NCBI GenBank assembly: GCA_002423435.1
Contig: DIWE01000020.1
Location: forward strand, 1 to 55,320
DNA from: Clostridiales bacterium UBA6114
Lineage (GTDB): Bacteria; Bacillota; Clostridia; Oscillospirales; Butyricicoccaceae
DNA: 55,320 bases
Reading direction: 5' to 3'
This document shows positions 16,771-25,324 of the stretch, in pieces. Each line of letters begins with the position of its first letter. The stretch's first letter is position 1. The notes beneath the pieces were generated by a model. The model did not search any database, had not been told where the DNA came from, and worked only from the letters and a program-made list of their open reading frames with translations. The position numbers and the translations under genes were made by a program.

Positions 16771-17565
16771 CTATCTCGTATTTTTAAGCCCGGCGGGCTG
16801 CCTTGAACGGTCGTCGGGCTTAAGTTCCGCCTTATCTTCGGCGCGGCGCATCAAAACAAGCGGCAGATACAGAGCCGCCCACACGGCAAATATCAAAATC
16901 AGTATTCCCAGGATGTAGCCGGGGTTTCCGAACCACCTCTCGAACAGGACCAGGGGGGAACCGGGCGACGGGTAGTTGATGAACAAAAAATTGGTGCCGA
17001 ACGCCTTGTTAAACCGATAGATCGGCAAGGCGATCAGAATCAGGAACAAAAGGCACTTGGGGAGGTTTTTATAGTCTGGCTCAAGGTCGCCGCCGGCAAA
17101 GAGCATGATCGGGTAGATCACCAGAAGGCCATGGATCAAAAAACAGAAGAGGCTCACGATATTCAATATGGGATACGCGGCCCAGGCGGGGAAAATCAAG
17201 GCCATCGCGGCGCCGGGCATGCACAGGCTGTAAAGGATCTCCCGTTTGATTTTTCCGGGCCGGAGGGCGTTTAATAGCGATATGTAAACGGCCATTCCGC
17301 AAAGGTGCAGCGGCAAAAGGTCGGGCGTCAGGGCGTCCTTTGCGATCAGGTAGAGATACTGCAAAAGCTCCAGTGCAAAAATCGTCCAGCAGATCGAAAG
17401 CTCGAGTTTCCGCCGCCTGGCAAGGGAAAGTCCTTTATAGCGAAGGCTGATGAAAACCGTCGAGCAGGCGATTGCGGCGAGCCAGGCAATATGCCCGGGG
17501 CCGAACAGCCGGAAGCCCACATTTCCGGGAAGTCCGTCCGCATATGTAAAGAAATACCTGAACAT
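16771..17565 (-). CDS. YwaF-like integral membrane protein (TIGR02206 family)
   Basis: A 264-residue membrane protein with about seven hydrophobic helices. The opening FGPGHIAWL and the central LPLHLCGMAVY are typical of the YwaF/TIGR02206 family. The last ~20 residues are polar and charged. The family function is not known to me; TMEM164-like acyltransferases are distant relatives. Transcribed alone on the minus strand, with an inverted repeat (about 17658-17685, AGTGCTTATA/TATAAGCGCT) about 95 bp upstream that may hold its promoter or operator. Confidence 0.8.
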   Translation of the reverse strand: MFRYFFTYADGLPGNVGFRLFGPGHIAWLAAIACSTVFISLRYKGLSLARRRKLELSICWTIFALELLQYLYLIAKDALTPDLLPLHLCGMAVYISLLNALRPGKIKREILYSLCMPGAAMALIFPAWAAYPILNIVSLFCFLIHGLLVIYPIMLFAGGDLEPDYKNLPKCLLFLILIALPIYRFNKAFGTNFLFINYPSPGSPLVLFERWFGNPGYILGILILIFAVWAALYLPLVLMRRAEDKAELKPDDRSRQPAGLKNTR

Positions 17566-17725
17566 ACAAAATCCCCCCAGATCGGTACGCCGGAAACGGA
17601 AAAAGCCCGCAATAGATTCTATGACGGCCCCATAAAAATTATTTGAACCTTTGTATATAAGTGCTTATAATTCAGTATAAGCGCTGTCACGCCCCCGTTT
17701 CAAGGTCCGATTTCTGGCAGAAAAC

Positions 17726-17770
17726 AAAGAGATCCGGAAAGAAGCAAAGCTTCCCGAATCTCTTTTTCTT
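17726..17770. terminator. Terminator of the AbrB/PrpD/LeuCD operon
   Basis: Imperfect stem AAAGAGAT...ATCTCTTT (17726-17733 with 17758-17765) with inner pairing. A T-rich tract follows on both strands. It lies just beyond the stop of the AbrB gene at 17781. Confidence 0.75.
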
Positions 17771-17780
17771 TTATCAGCCT

Positions 17781-18845
17781 TTAAAACGGGTATACCGCCG
17801 CGATCAGTTTAATCAGCGTCGGCATAACGCTCATGACGCCGAGGTAACGCACCAATTGGAGCACCGTCACCTTGGGCGCGTCCCCTCCCATCTCCGAGGA
17901 GATGAGCGCCATGTCCGAAATCCCCGACGGGATTGCGGAAAACAGGCATGTGGGCAGATCCAGATGATTTGTTTTGTAAATCAGGTACCCGAGGGCGTAA
18001 TTGATCAAAAAGCAGTTCAAAACGACAAGCAGAGCCGGGACAATTATCTTTGTAAAGCCCAGTATGTCCTCCATACCGATGCCCACGCCAACGATCGTCC
18101 CGGCGCACAGCTGCGCCCCCACCCTGACCGACTTCGGCAGATAAGCCCTCTCCGTTTTTATGTTAAACGCCGCGACGGCAAAGAGCGCGAACACCAAAGC
18201 GCCCGCGGGAAAACGACTGATTTTCCCCAGTAAGCCCGCGGCGGAGAGGATCAGGAGGGTGACCGACATATTTTTAAGAGTTTTTATCTCCTTACTCTTG
18301 CCGCCCGGCAAGGCCCCGTCGTATTTTTTCATTTCTTCCTTCGCATAACGTCTGCAGATATATGCCGCGAGATTGGGAAGAAGCATCAAAGACACAAGAT
18401 AGCGGACAAGCTGCAGGGCGGTCGCCTGCGGAGGGTCCGCCCCCACGTCGAGGCTGATCATCGCCATGTCGCTGATTCCCCCCGGAACGGAGGAAATCAG
18501 CGCCGTCGCGATATCAATATCCGATACGGAGTGGATGACCACGCCCATCCCCAGGCTTAAAACCAAGATCCCTATGAAAAATTCCAAAGAAGGCTTAATC
18601 ATTTTCCGCATTTCAAGGAGATCATTTTTCATGATTCTCTGCCCGATAAAGCCGCCGGCGAGGGCCTGAACCAAAACCTTTACAATCTGGGGAAAGAAAC
18701 CCATTCCCGTTGTAATCTGAAAGACGGCGCTGAACAGGATTGCCCCTATCATCGCCCCGGCCGGGATTTTCAGACGGTAAAGCAGCAGACCTCCGCCGAC
18801 CGATACGATTATCGTCAGCATCAGCTTCAGCATAAGCGCCGCCAT
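17781..18845 (-). CDS. AbrB-family membrane protein (putative transporter, duplicated domain)
   Basis: A 354-residue membrane protein made of two similar halves (about 1-155 and 180-354), each with a helix ending in P-G-G/S-I-S-D-M-A: SSVPGGISDMAMIS and SAIPSGISDMALIS. This is the AbrB/TIGR03082 duplication family, annotated as transporter or regulator of ammonia monooxygenase. Start follows GGGGAGG. It is the last gene of the minus-strand operon prpD2-leuC-leuD-prpD1-abrB. Members often sit with TRAP/TTT systems and carboxylate genes; here export or import of a pathway acid is plausible (inference). Confidence 0.82.
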   Translation of the reverse strand: MAALMLKLMLTIIVSVGGGLLLYRLKIPAGAMIGAILFSAVFQITTGMGFFPQIVKVLVQALAGGFIGQRIMKNDLLEMRKMIKPSLEFFIGILVLSLGMGVVIHSVSDIDIATALISSVPGGISDMAMISLDVGADPPQATALQLVRYLVSLMLLPNLAAYICRRYAKEEMKKYDGALPGGKSKEIKTLKNMSVTLLILSAAGLLGKISRFPAGALVFALFAVAAFNIKTERAYLPKSVRVGAQLCAGTIVGVGIGMEDILGFTKIIVPALLVVLNCFLINYALGYLIYKTNHLDLPTCLFSAIPSGISDMALISSEMGGDAPKVTVLQLVRYLGVMSVMPTLIKLIAAVYPF

Positions 18846-18880
18846 TTTGGCTGTTCCTCCCCTTTTGACAGGTTTATAAA

Positions 18881-20239
18881 TCAGGAAAGCTCCGGAACAC
18901 AGTCGAGGCTGTCTATCCTTAAAATATCGTCCATCAGCTTCTTCGCCTTGTCCGTTTCATAAACCGCCCCGGCAAGGCCCAGGAATTTATCCTTCTCCTG
19001 TTGTTGCGTGAGGGGAACCCGGGTGCTTCCCGACATATCGTCGATCTGCATCACAAGCACTTCCCTGTTTTTCAGGGTGACCGTCATGCGGCTCCCCCAG
19101 CGCTTGGGGTATCTTTCAGTGAAAAGCGGGTCGCCGACCACCCTTGTGTTTTTTGAAATTTCCATTACGAGGGGATTTTGCAGCACCTCGGGCTTAAACT
19201 CGGCCTGCGTGACCTTTCCGTATACAAAGGCCGCCGCGCAGGTATACGGGATGCTGAATTTGGCCTCCACGCCGCTCTGGGGGTAATTTGTAAAGCCGCA
19301 CTGCAAAACACCCACGTCATATGTTTCCACAAGCACGCCCGCAATCTGGGCCGGGTCGAAGCCGGGCTGACTCCTGAGCTTTAACGCCGCGTCAATGGCG
19401 TGATGGGTGGTGCGGCAGCAGGGATAGGGCTTTTTGTCGATGTTTTTGATTTCATAGGAAGCCCCGAGGCCGGAGCTTATCTTTGTCATGTCGAAGGAAT
19501 CGCTGACGGCTCTGAAAAGGCCGCCGTCCTTCGCGTCCAGTATATGCTCCGGGCCGGTCATCCCGCCCTTCGACAAAATCGCGGCGGAGAGCCCGTTTAC
19601 CGCCGCCCTTGCCGGATGCAGCTTTTTACAGGTCGAGCCCTCCGCGAGAAACGCCCAGAGGCCGCTCGACTGCGTCCCTGCCATGCCGAACGCGTTTAAG
19701 GTTTTGTCCGCGTCGAGCTTTAAGAGGCGGCAGGCGACGGCGGCCGCTCCGAAGGTGCCGATAATACCGGTCGTATGCCAGCCCCTTTTGCGGTTACTCG
19801 CGACATCCATGGACATGCCGATGCGGGCCATGACCTCATAGCCCGCAATCACCGCCTCCAATAATTCCTTTCCCGTCGACGAAAGCGCCTGCGCGAGGGT
19901 CCAGGCCGTAATCACGACGACCGCTCCCACATGGGACTTCGAGCCTGTATGTACGTCGTCGAGCTCCAGGGCGTGGCCCATCATGCCGTTTAACATCAGC
20001 GCTGAAAAAACGTTCAGCTTCCTTTGATGTCCCCACACGAAAGCGGACCGGTCCGGGGCTTCCCCCGACCAGCGCGCAAGCTCGCAAAAAAGATCGGGGA
20101 TTTCTTCGTAATAAGCCGCCCCCAGGGCGCAGCCCACGCTGTCCAGAATACAGTATTTTGCCGCCTTGATAATATCCTCGTCCGCCTGCTCCAATCGGAA
20201 GGAGCTTGAAAACTCGGCAAGGCTCCTAAGCTCGTTCAT
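18881..20239 (-). CDS. MmgE/PrpD family protein (copy 1)
   Basis: A 452-residue MmgE/PrpD protein. The family includes 2-methylcitrate dehydratase, cis-aconitate decarboxylase and iminodisuccinate epimerase. Active-site landmarks: HALELDDVHTGSKSH near residue 85, GYEVMARIG near 133, CKKLHPARAA near 205 with the conserved Lys-Lys-x-His, and YPCCRTTHHAID near 280. ATG 20239 has AAGGAGA seven bases upstream; the longer frame to 20284 lacks one. It lies after leuD, separated by 150 bp containing a long hairpin. It should act on a citrate-type acid or a 2-ene diacid or triacid; the exact reaction cannot be told from sequence. See copy 2 at 22290. Confidence 0.87.
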   Translation of the reverse strand: MNELRSLAEFSSSFRLEQADEDIIKAAKYCILDSVGCALGAAYYEEIPDLFCELARWSGEAPDRSAFVWGHQRKLNVFSALMLNGMMGHALELDDVHTGSKSHVGAVVVITAWTLAQALSSTGKELLEAVIAGYEVMARIGMSMDVASNRKRGWHTTGIIGTFGAAAVACRLLKLDADKTLNAFGMAGTQSSGLWAFLAEGSTCKKLHPARAAVNGLSAAILSKGGMTGPEHILDAKDGGLFRAVSDSFDMTKISSGLGASYEIKNIDKKPYPCCRTTHHAIDAALKLRSQPGFDPAQIAGVLVETYDVGVLQCGFTNYPQSGVEAKFSIPYTCAAAFVYGKVTQAEFKPEVLQNPLVMEISKNTRVVGDPLFTERYPKRWGSRMTVTLKNREVLVMQIDDMSGSTRVPLTQQQEKDKFLGLAGAVYETDKAKKLMDDILRIDSLDCVPELS

Positions 20240-20286
20240 ATCAAATCGTTCTCCTTTTCCGCCGTAATGCTTCAAATGACGCACTG

Positions 20287-20339
20287 CCCCGAATACAAGT
20301 CTTTTAAGAGAAAAATTCTTAAAAGCCTTGCATTCGGGG
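20287..20339 (-). other. Long intercistronic stem-loop between leuD and prpD copy 1
   Basis: Three stacked helices (8+4+9 bp; 20287-20309 with 20317-20339) separated by single mismatches, loop GAAAAAT. No U-run follows on either strand, so it is more likely an mRNA processing or stability element setting the ratio of hydratase to PrpD1 than a simple terminator. Confidence 0.65.
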
Positions 20340-20389
20340 AAAACATAAGTTCCTCAAAACGCAAAAAGTTTGCGATTTGTCCGGTGGAA

Positions 20390-20896
20390 TTAAATATCCA
20401 GGGAATGATGCTTTTCGATATAGTTTAAGAGCCCGCCCTCGCTGACGATTTTGATCTCCTTGTCGGAGAGGGAAAAGGGCATCTCAAAGGAGGAATCGTT
20501 GGTCTTTTTGATCACCCTGTTCTCGATATCGACAAAAAGCTCGTCGCCGTCGTCGATGCGGTCGGTGTCGCACTCGATTAAAAGCATTCCGTTGTTGATC
20601 GCGTTGCGGTAGAAAATCCGCCCGAAGGATTTCGAAAGCACCGCTCCGACGCCCGCTTCCTTGATGATCATCGGGGCGATCTCGCGGCTTGAGCCGCAGC
20701 CGAAATTTTTATCGGCCACAATAAAATCGTCCTTTTGAACCCCTTTGGCAAATTCCGGTCTTGCGTCCTCCAAAACATGCTTGGCATACTCCGCAGGATT
20801 TGCCCGCAGAGATATCAGCCTTCCGGGAGCGATGGAATCGGTGCTGACATTGCTGCCGAATTTCCACGCTTTTCCCTTAATATTTTTCCTGATCAT
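20390..20896 (-). CDS. Aconitase-superfamily small subunit (LeuD-like)
   Basis: A 168-residue swivel-domain subunit. The substrate loop NFGCGSSREIAP is near residue 70 and SKSFGRIFYRNAINNG follows near 92. It pairs with the LeuC-like large subunit encoded 52 bp upstream. Such heterodimers isomerise or hydrate 3-isopropylmalate, homoaconitate, citraconate, dimethylmaleate or aconitate. The operon has no leuA, and PrpD genes lie on both sides, so a catabolic tricarboxylate or alkylmalate substrate is more likely than leucine biosynthesis (inference). Confidence 0.88.
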   Translation of the reverse strand: MIRKNIKGKAWKFGSNVSTDSIAPGRLISLRANPAEYAKHVLEDARPEFAKGVQKDDFIVADKNFGCGSSREIAPMIIKEAGVGAVLSKSFGRIFYRNAINNGMLLIECDTDRIDDGDELFVDIENRVIKKTNDSSFEMPFSLSDKEIKIVSEGGLLNYIEKHHSLDI

Positions 20897-20948
20897 ACCT
20901 TCCCAACTCCATTTCGCTGATTGATTCCCGCAAATGACAATATTCCGT

Positions 20949-22205
20949 TTAAAGAATTTCTCTCGGATCGGTGATAAAGCCGGTCAGCGCGGTGGCCGCT
21001 GCCGTCGCGGGGCTTGAGAGATAAATGCTCGCCTTCGGGTTTCCCATTCTGCCTTTGAAGTTGCGGTTCTGGGTCGCGACAACCACGTCGCCGTCGCCCG
21101 GAATTCCCTGATGGACGCCCATACAGGGGCCGCAGTTCGGCGCTTCGATCATGGCGCCCGCCTCCGCAAGTGCCAAAAGCGTACCGTCGCGCATACATTC
21201 CTTATATACAGAGGTGGAATTGGGGATCACCAGCAGCCGCACTCCCGGAGCCACTTTCTTTCCCCTTAAGATGTCCGCCGCGATATGCATATCCTCGACC
21301 CGGCCGTTGGTGCAGCTGCCGATAAATACCATATTGACCTTTACATCGCTGCAATTTTTGGCAAGATCGACGTTTTCAACATAATGGGGCTTTGAAACCG
21401 TCGGCTGGAGCTTAGTCGCGTCGATGTCGATCACTCTCTCGTAATTCGCTTCCTCGTCGCCCGTGATCTTGCGGTAGCCGTCCTCTCTCCCGTAAGAGGC
21501 CATAAATTCCCTCGTGTGCTCGTCGGTCTCCATAATCGCGTTTTTTGCGCCCACATCCACGCCCATGCTGGTGATGGTGAGCCGCCCGTCCATGGAAAGA
21601 GAGCTTATGGTGTCTCCCCTGAACTCAAGGGATTTGTAAATCGCCTGATCCGATTTGATGATGCCTGCGAGCGTCAGCATGATGTCCTTCGAATAGACGC
21701 CCTTGGGCAGCTTTCCCGTCACGTTGACGCGGAAGGTTTCCGGCACCTTGATCCACGTTTTCCCGAGCCGCACGACCGCCACCATATCCGTCGAGCCGCA
21801 GCCGGTCGCAAAGCAGCCGAACGCGCCGTGGACGGTGGTATGGGAATCGCCCACGATACAGACGGTTCCGCACTTCAGAAATTCCTCGTAAACATGGGCG
21901 TGCACATGACCGGTGCCTCCCTCCTGCCAGTGACACCCGTGTTCATGGGCAAAATTCCGGGTAAGCGCGTGTTCGTTCGCGACTTCCTTTGTGGGAACGG
22001 GTCCGAACTCATTGGCAAAAAGAATCCTGTTCGAATCGAACAGCGGATCGTTTTCATACCCCCGTTCTTTGAGCAGCCGGACCAAAAGCGGCCCCGACCC
22101 GTCGTGGAGCGCCGCAAAGTCCACATCGACGATCACCGTTTCCCCCGCTTTTACGTCCCGGCCGAGTTTTTCGCTCAGGATTTTTTCCACGAGCGTCTGT
22201 CCCAT
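20949..22205 (-). CDS. Aconitase-superfamily large subunit (LeuC-like, 4Fe-4S)
   Basis: A 418-residue catalytic subunit of the short (archaeal IPMI/homoaconitase) type. Cluster cysteines are in GSCTNGR (about residue 290) and CGPCMG (about 350). GDSHTTVHGAFGCFATGCGSTDM near residue 107 and NRNFKGRMGNPKA near 376 are family hallmarks. Start follows GGAGG. It lies between prpD copy 2 and leuD. It does a dehydration/rehydration on a 2- or 3-hydroxy di/tricarboxylate. Homologues include dimethylmaleate hydratase and mesaconase-like enzymes from anaerobes as well as LeuC, so the substrate is open. Confidence 0.88.
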   Translation of the reverse strand: MGQTLVEKILSEKLGRDVKAGETVIVDVDFAALHDGSGPLLVRLLKERGYENDPLFDSNRILFANEFGPVPTKEVANEHALTRNFAHEHGCHWQEGGTGHVHAHVYEEFLKCGTVCIVGDSHTTVHGAFGCFATGCGSTDMVAVVRLGKTWIKVPETFRVNVTGKLPKGVYSKDIMLTLAGIIKSDQAIYKSLEFRGDTISSLSMDGRLTITSMGVDVGAKNAIMETDEHTREFMASYGREDGYRKITGDEEANYERVIDIDATKLQPTVSKPHYVENVDLAKNCSDVKVNMVFIGSCTNGRVEDMHIAADILRGKKVAPGVRLLVIPNSTSVYKECMRDGTLLALAEAGAMIEAPNCGPCMGVHQGIPGDGDVVVATQNRNFKGRMGNPKASIYLSSPATAAATALTGFITDPREIL

Positions 22206-22289
22206 AGCAATTCCTCCAGTATATGTATCAATTCATCCTGCTTAAAAAGTGTGCGCTGCCTTACTTCATTTGGTACGGAAAGCACCGCA

Positions 22290-23684
22290 TTAAGCCTGCT
22301 TCAAAAGGAGACTGTCGATGAGCTCCGATGCGTTTTCCAGACTGTCAAACCTGTCGACAATAGCCAATATCTGTTGTCTTTGCTCCTGCGTGTAGTAAGC
22401 GCTCAGATTATTGTTGAATTTGGTCATCACCGCATCGGTGCTAATCGGATTTTGCGGCGTGCCCATCTCAAACCGCTGGTCCTTTGTATAAACCCTGCCG
22501 TCTTTCATCGTGATCCGAAGCCAGCCGGGGAAATAGCCGGGGTTTTGTTTTTCATTGTCGTCAACGCAAACGACCTTATCCATAAGCGCCCGGACCTTTT
22601 CGTCAAGGGCGTACTTCATATCGATCTCCCAGGGGCTCATCCGCTTTTGCAGGGCGCTCACCGCGACAACATACGGAAGGCTGAAACGCATCATATAGTC
22701 GGTGCCCGGGCGCACCTTCGCCTCCCTCGGCTCACACACGATATGATAGCAGCGCGTCTCGATTCTGCACTCGACGGAAGCGATATCCTCGGGGTCGATG
22801 CCGTGTTCCTTCTGCAGGGAAAGCATACAGTCGATGAAGGAATGGGTCATATGGCAAACCGGATAGATCTTGAACGTGATCTCCTTCGTGCGCCAGACCT
22901 TCAGCAGATCCGAGAACGCCTCCTCAAGGCCCTCATTCGTTCCGATATGGGTTTTCCACAGCCCGAAGTCGCCCTCGAACACCTTTCTCGGGCCTGTAAA
23001 TCCTTCTTTGGCCATCATCAAGGCGTACACGGCGCTGTGCGCTCCCCAGCCCGGATGTATTTTCTTTACCGATGTGCCGTCGCGCAGAAATTCCTGGATG
23101 GCCGCGGCCTGGCTTCCGCAGATCCCCAGGGCATTGACAAGCACCGTTTTCGGAAGCTTCATCAGCTTTGCCGCCACACAGGCGGCTGCAAAGGGCGCGA
23201 CGATCCCGGTGCCGTGATAGCCGATATCATGAAAACGCCCTCCGGATGCAAGGGCCAGCCTCACAATGATTTCCCATCCCGCGACGATCGCCGCAAGCAT
23301 TTCCTCTCCCGAGGCGCCGACATATTCCCCGACGGTAACCGCGGTGCTGACAACCGAGGCGCTCGGATGCACAATGCCTCCGACATGGGTGTCGTCGTAA
23401 TCGGCGCCGTGGATCAAAGCGGCGTTATAAAGCACGGCGTCGGCAAGCGGCGAGCGGTCCACGCTCCCCCAGAGCGTGCACGGCCCGTCCTTCGACATCT
23501 CCGCAATCGCTCTTTTGATCGCCGAAGCGTGCTCCATTTTCTGACAAGACATGGCCACTCCAAACGTATCCGTCAGGAGAAGCTTTCCATGCCGGATTAC
23601 CTGAGGCGGAATATCCTTTAATTGAAGCGAAAGCGCAAAATCCGCGATTATTTCCGATACCGACTGTTTTGTGCTCTTAGACAA
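22290..23684 (-). CDS. MmgE/PrpD family protein (copy 2)
   Basis: A 464-residue MmgE/PrpD protein, clearly a distant paralogue of copy 1. Matching landmarks: HGADYDDTHVGGIVH near residue 93, GWEIIVRLA near 133, VKKIHPGWGAHSA near 206 and YPVCHMTHSFIDC near 281. I chose TTG 23684 because AGGGAGG lies about eight bases upstream; an ATG at 23729 has no ribosome site. It is the first gene of the five-gene operon. Two different PrpD enzymes with one hydro-lyase suggest consecutive or alternative dehydration, decarboxylation or epimerisation steps on related acids. Confidence 0.87.
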   Translation of the reverse strand: MSKSTKQSVSEIIADFALSLQLKDIPPQVIRHGKLLLTDTFGVAMSCQKMEHASAIKRAIAEMSKDGPCTLWGSVDRSPLADAVLYNAALIHGADYDDTHVGGIVHPSASVVSTAVTVGEYVGASGEEMLAAIVAGWEIIVRLALASGGRFHDIGYHGTGIVAPFAAACVAAKLMKLPKTVLVNALGICGSQAAAIQEFLRDGTSVKKIHPGWGAHSAVYALMMAKEGFTGPRKVFEGDFGLWKTHIGTNEGLEEAFSDLLKVWRTKEITFKIYPVCHMTHSFIDCMLSLQKEHGIDPEDIASVECRIETRCYHIVCEPREAKVRPGTDYMMRFSLPYVVAVSALQKRMSPWEIDMKYALDEKVRALMDKVVCVDDNEKQNPGYFPGWLRITMKDGRVYTKDQRFEMGTPQNPISTDAVMTKFNNNLSAYYTQEQRQQILAIVDRFDSLENASELIDSLLLKQA

Positions 23685-24169
23685 AAAGTTTTCCTCCCTT
23701 TCGGTTTTATCTGTAAATATTGCCGTCATTTAATGGAGTCGTGTTCATTATAAAATCACAGCGGCCCTGTGTCTAATACATATAATTAATCGTCGTCATA
23801 GGAATCACCTATAGAGAGAGCTCTTCTCGTCGTTTGCTCTCCGAGGACAGGCTGACGGCCGAAGGCACTCTTCTGTTTTTTCAAAACTGAACAAAAACAA
23901 AATGGCAATTTAATACTTTATTAGTCATTACCTATAATCCCATTCAAATTATGTATTAGACTACGAGGGCAACAGAGATTACAATAATATGGTAAAAACA
24001 TTGCTCAAACGACATTTTCCGACCGATTATTCTTAATCCAAAGAATTTGTATTTCGGCATTTTTTTACAATTAACCGTGTCCGGACATGCAGCATGCCGG
24101 CTGTAGCATGCCGCGCTTTAAATGGAGTCTTTCGGTCCGGGCGCCATACAGAAATGGAGAGGGTAAAAA
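23685..24169. promoter_or_regulatory. Divergent control region between the PrpD/LeuCD operon and the TAXI operon
   Basis: A 485-bp AT-rich gap with no gene. It has a 12-nt inverted repeat: GTCTAATACATA at 23771-23782 and its exact complement TATGTATTAGAC at 23950-23961. Between them ATAGGAATCACCTAT (23798-23812) is an inverted repeat with T-N11-A spacing, the LysR-type pattern. A related ATTACCTATA lies at 23927-23936. The LysR gene at 28638 is the nearest candidate regulator. Paired sites about 180 bp apart would allow looping and joint control of both operons (inference). Confidence 0.5.
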
Positions 24170-25204
24170 ATGAAAAAGACCAGCAAACGGGCAACCGCAC
24201 TGTTTATCGCAATGCTTATCGTGATCGCAGCGTTTACCGGCTGCAGTTCCGGGCAGTCGGCCGCCCCCTCATCGGACGGCGGCTCCCAGCAAAACACAGC
24301 GTCTTCGTCATCCGACAAAAAGGCCGAAATGATGATGGGGACCGCGACCACCGGCGGCTTTACTTACATCTGGGGCGCGGCGGCGGCGGAGATTATCAAC
24401 AAGTATGTGCCCTCTGTAAACGTTACCGCCCAGATCACCACGGGAGGCAGCGAAAATATTGTCCGTATCCTGTCCGGCGAAATGCCTCTCGGGATCGCGG
24501 GGAGCAATGTCGTCCAGAAGTTTTACGACGGCTCCCCCGCAGAGAAAATCGACGCGAGCAAAAACCTCCGCACCCTCTGGGTCTCCAAATCGACCATATT
24601 CAGTATTATTGTCGCAAAGGATTCCCCTTACCAGACCATGGAGGACTTAAAAGGGAAGAAGGTCTCCATCGGAAACAAGGGCGGTTCGGCCTACGAGTCC
24701 ATTTCATCGTTTCTCGACGTGCTCGGCATGGGCGGGGACTATTATGACCTTCAGTTTTTGACAATGAACGAAAGCCTTGACGCGATGAAAACAAAAACCA
24801 TTGAAGCCTTCTTCACCAATACCTCCGACCCGCATACCGCGATGACGGAAGTATTCATGATGCCCGGAGGCGCGCGCTTCCTTGAATTCCCGCAGGACAA
24901 GCTCGATACCCTGCTCAGCAAGGTTCCGTATTTAAAACCCGCCGTCCGGCCCGCCGGCACTTATAACGGACAGGACAAGGATGTCGTCAGCGTCGGAAGC
25001 CCGTATGTCCTTCTTGTGACCGAGGATTTCCCCGAGGACACCGCGTATGAAATCGCAAAGGCTTTGGACGAAAAATACGAGGAATGGGTCGGGATCGCCT
25101 CCAATGTCGAGGGCTCCATCCTGACCGCGACCGTCGAGAACGCTTACGCCCCCCTACACCCCGGCGTGGAGAAATACGCGAGGGAAAAGGGCGTGCTCAA
25201 ATAA
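24170..25204 (+). CDS. TAXI-family TRAP transporter solute receptor (copy 1)
   Basis: A 344-residue lipoprotein. Signal: a basic start, hydrophobic stretch and lipobox FTGC near residue 24, then a Ser-rich linker. The mature part begins with MMMGTATTGGFTY and has ITTGGSENIVRI near 89, the binding-pocket pattern of TAXI (TRAP-associated extracytoplasmic immunogenic) receptors. It captures a carboxylated solute outside the membrane for the fused permease at 26430. Start follows GGAGAGGG. A second receptor follows at 25325, with an intercistronic hairpin between them. These receptors usually bind dicarboxylates, amino acids or related acids; the setting favours the acid handled by PrpD/LeuCD. 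Confidence 0.9.
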   Translation: MKKTSKRATALFIAMLIVIAAFTGCSSGQSAAPSSDGGSQQNTASSSSDKKAEMMMGTATTGGFTYIWGAAAAEIINKYVPSVNVTAQITTGGSENIVRILSGEMPLGIAGSNVVQKFYDGSPAEKIDASKNLRTLWVSKSTIFSIIVAKDSPYQTMEDLKGKKVSIGNKGGSAYESISSFLDVLGMGGDYYDLQFLTMNESLDAMKTKTIEAFFTNTSDPHTAMTEVFMMPGGARFLEFPQDKLDTLLSKVPYLKPAVRPAGTYNGQDKDVVSVGSPYVLLVTEDFPEDTAYEIAKALDEKYEEWVGIASNVEGSILTATVENAYAPLHPGVEKYAREKGVLK

Positions 25205-25220
25205 CGCCGGATAACGAGAA

Positions 25221-25257
25221 TTCCCGGCGTCGGTACCCGTCGTACCGATGCCGGGAA
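25221..25257 (+). other. Hairpin between the two TAXI receptor genes
   Basis: Two stacked helices, TTCCCGGC/GCCGGGAA and TCGGTAC/GTACCGA, with one mismatch between them and no T-run. This is the usual position of a 3' stability hairpin that raises receptor over permease levels. Confidence 0.65.
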
Positions 25258-25324
25258 TGCACAGTAACGTGATAAATAAGCGTATCCAGAACTTCCATTG
25301 AGATTGATAAGGAGTGCGGTATCA

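Noticed and set aside
20390..22205. Leucine biosynthesis leuCD
   Set aside because: There is no leuA or valine/isoleucine gene nearby, and PrpD genes lie on both sides in the same operon. A catabolic hydro-lyase fits better, though the fold is the same.
21516..23621. 701-codon plus-strand frame opposite leuC and prpD
   Set aside because: It runs antisense through two well-supported genes, has no family features, and arises from high GC at third positions.
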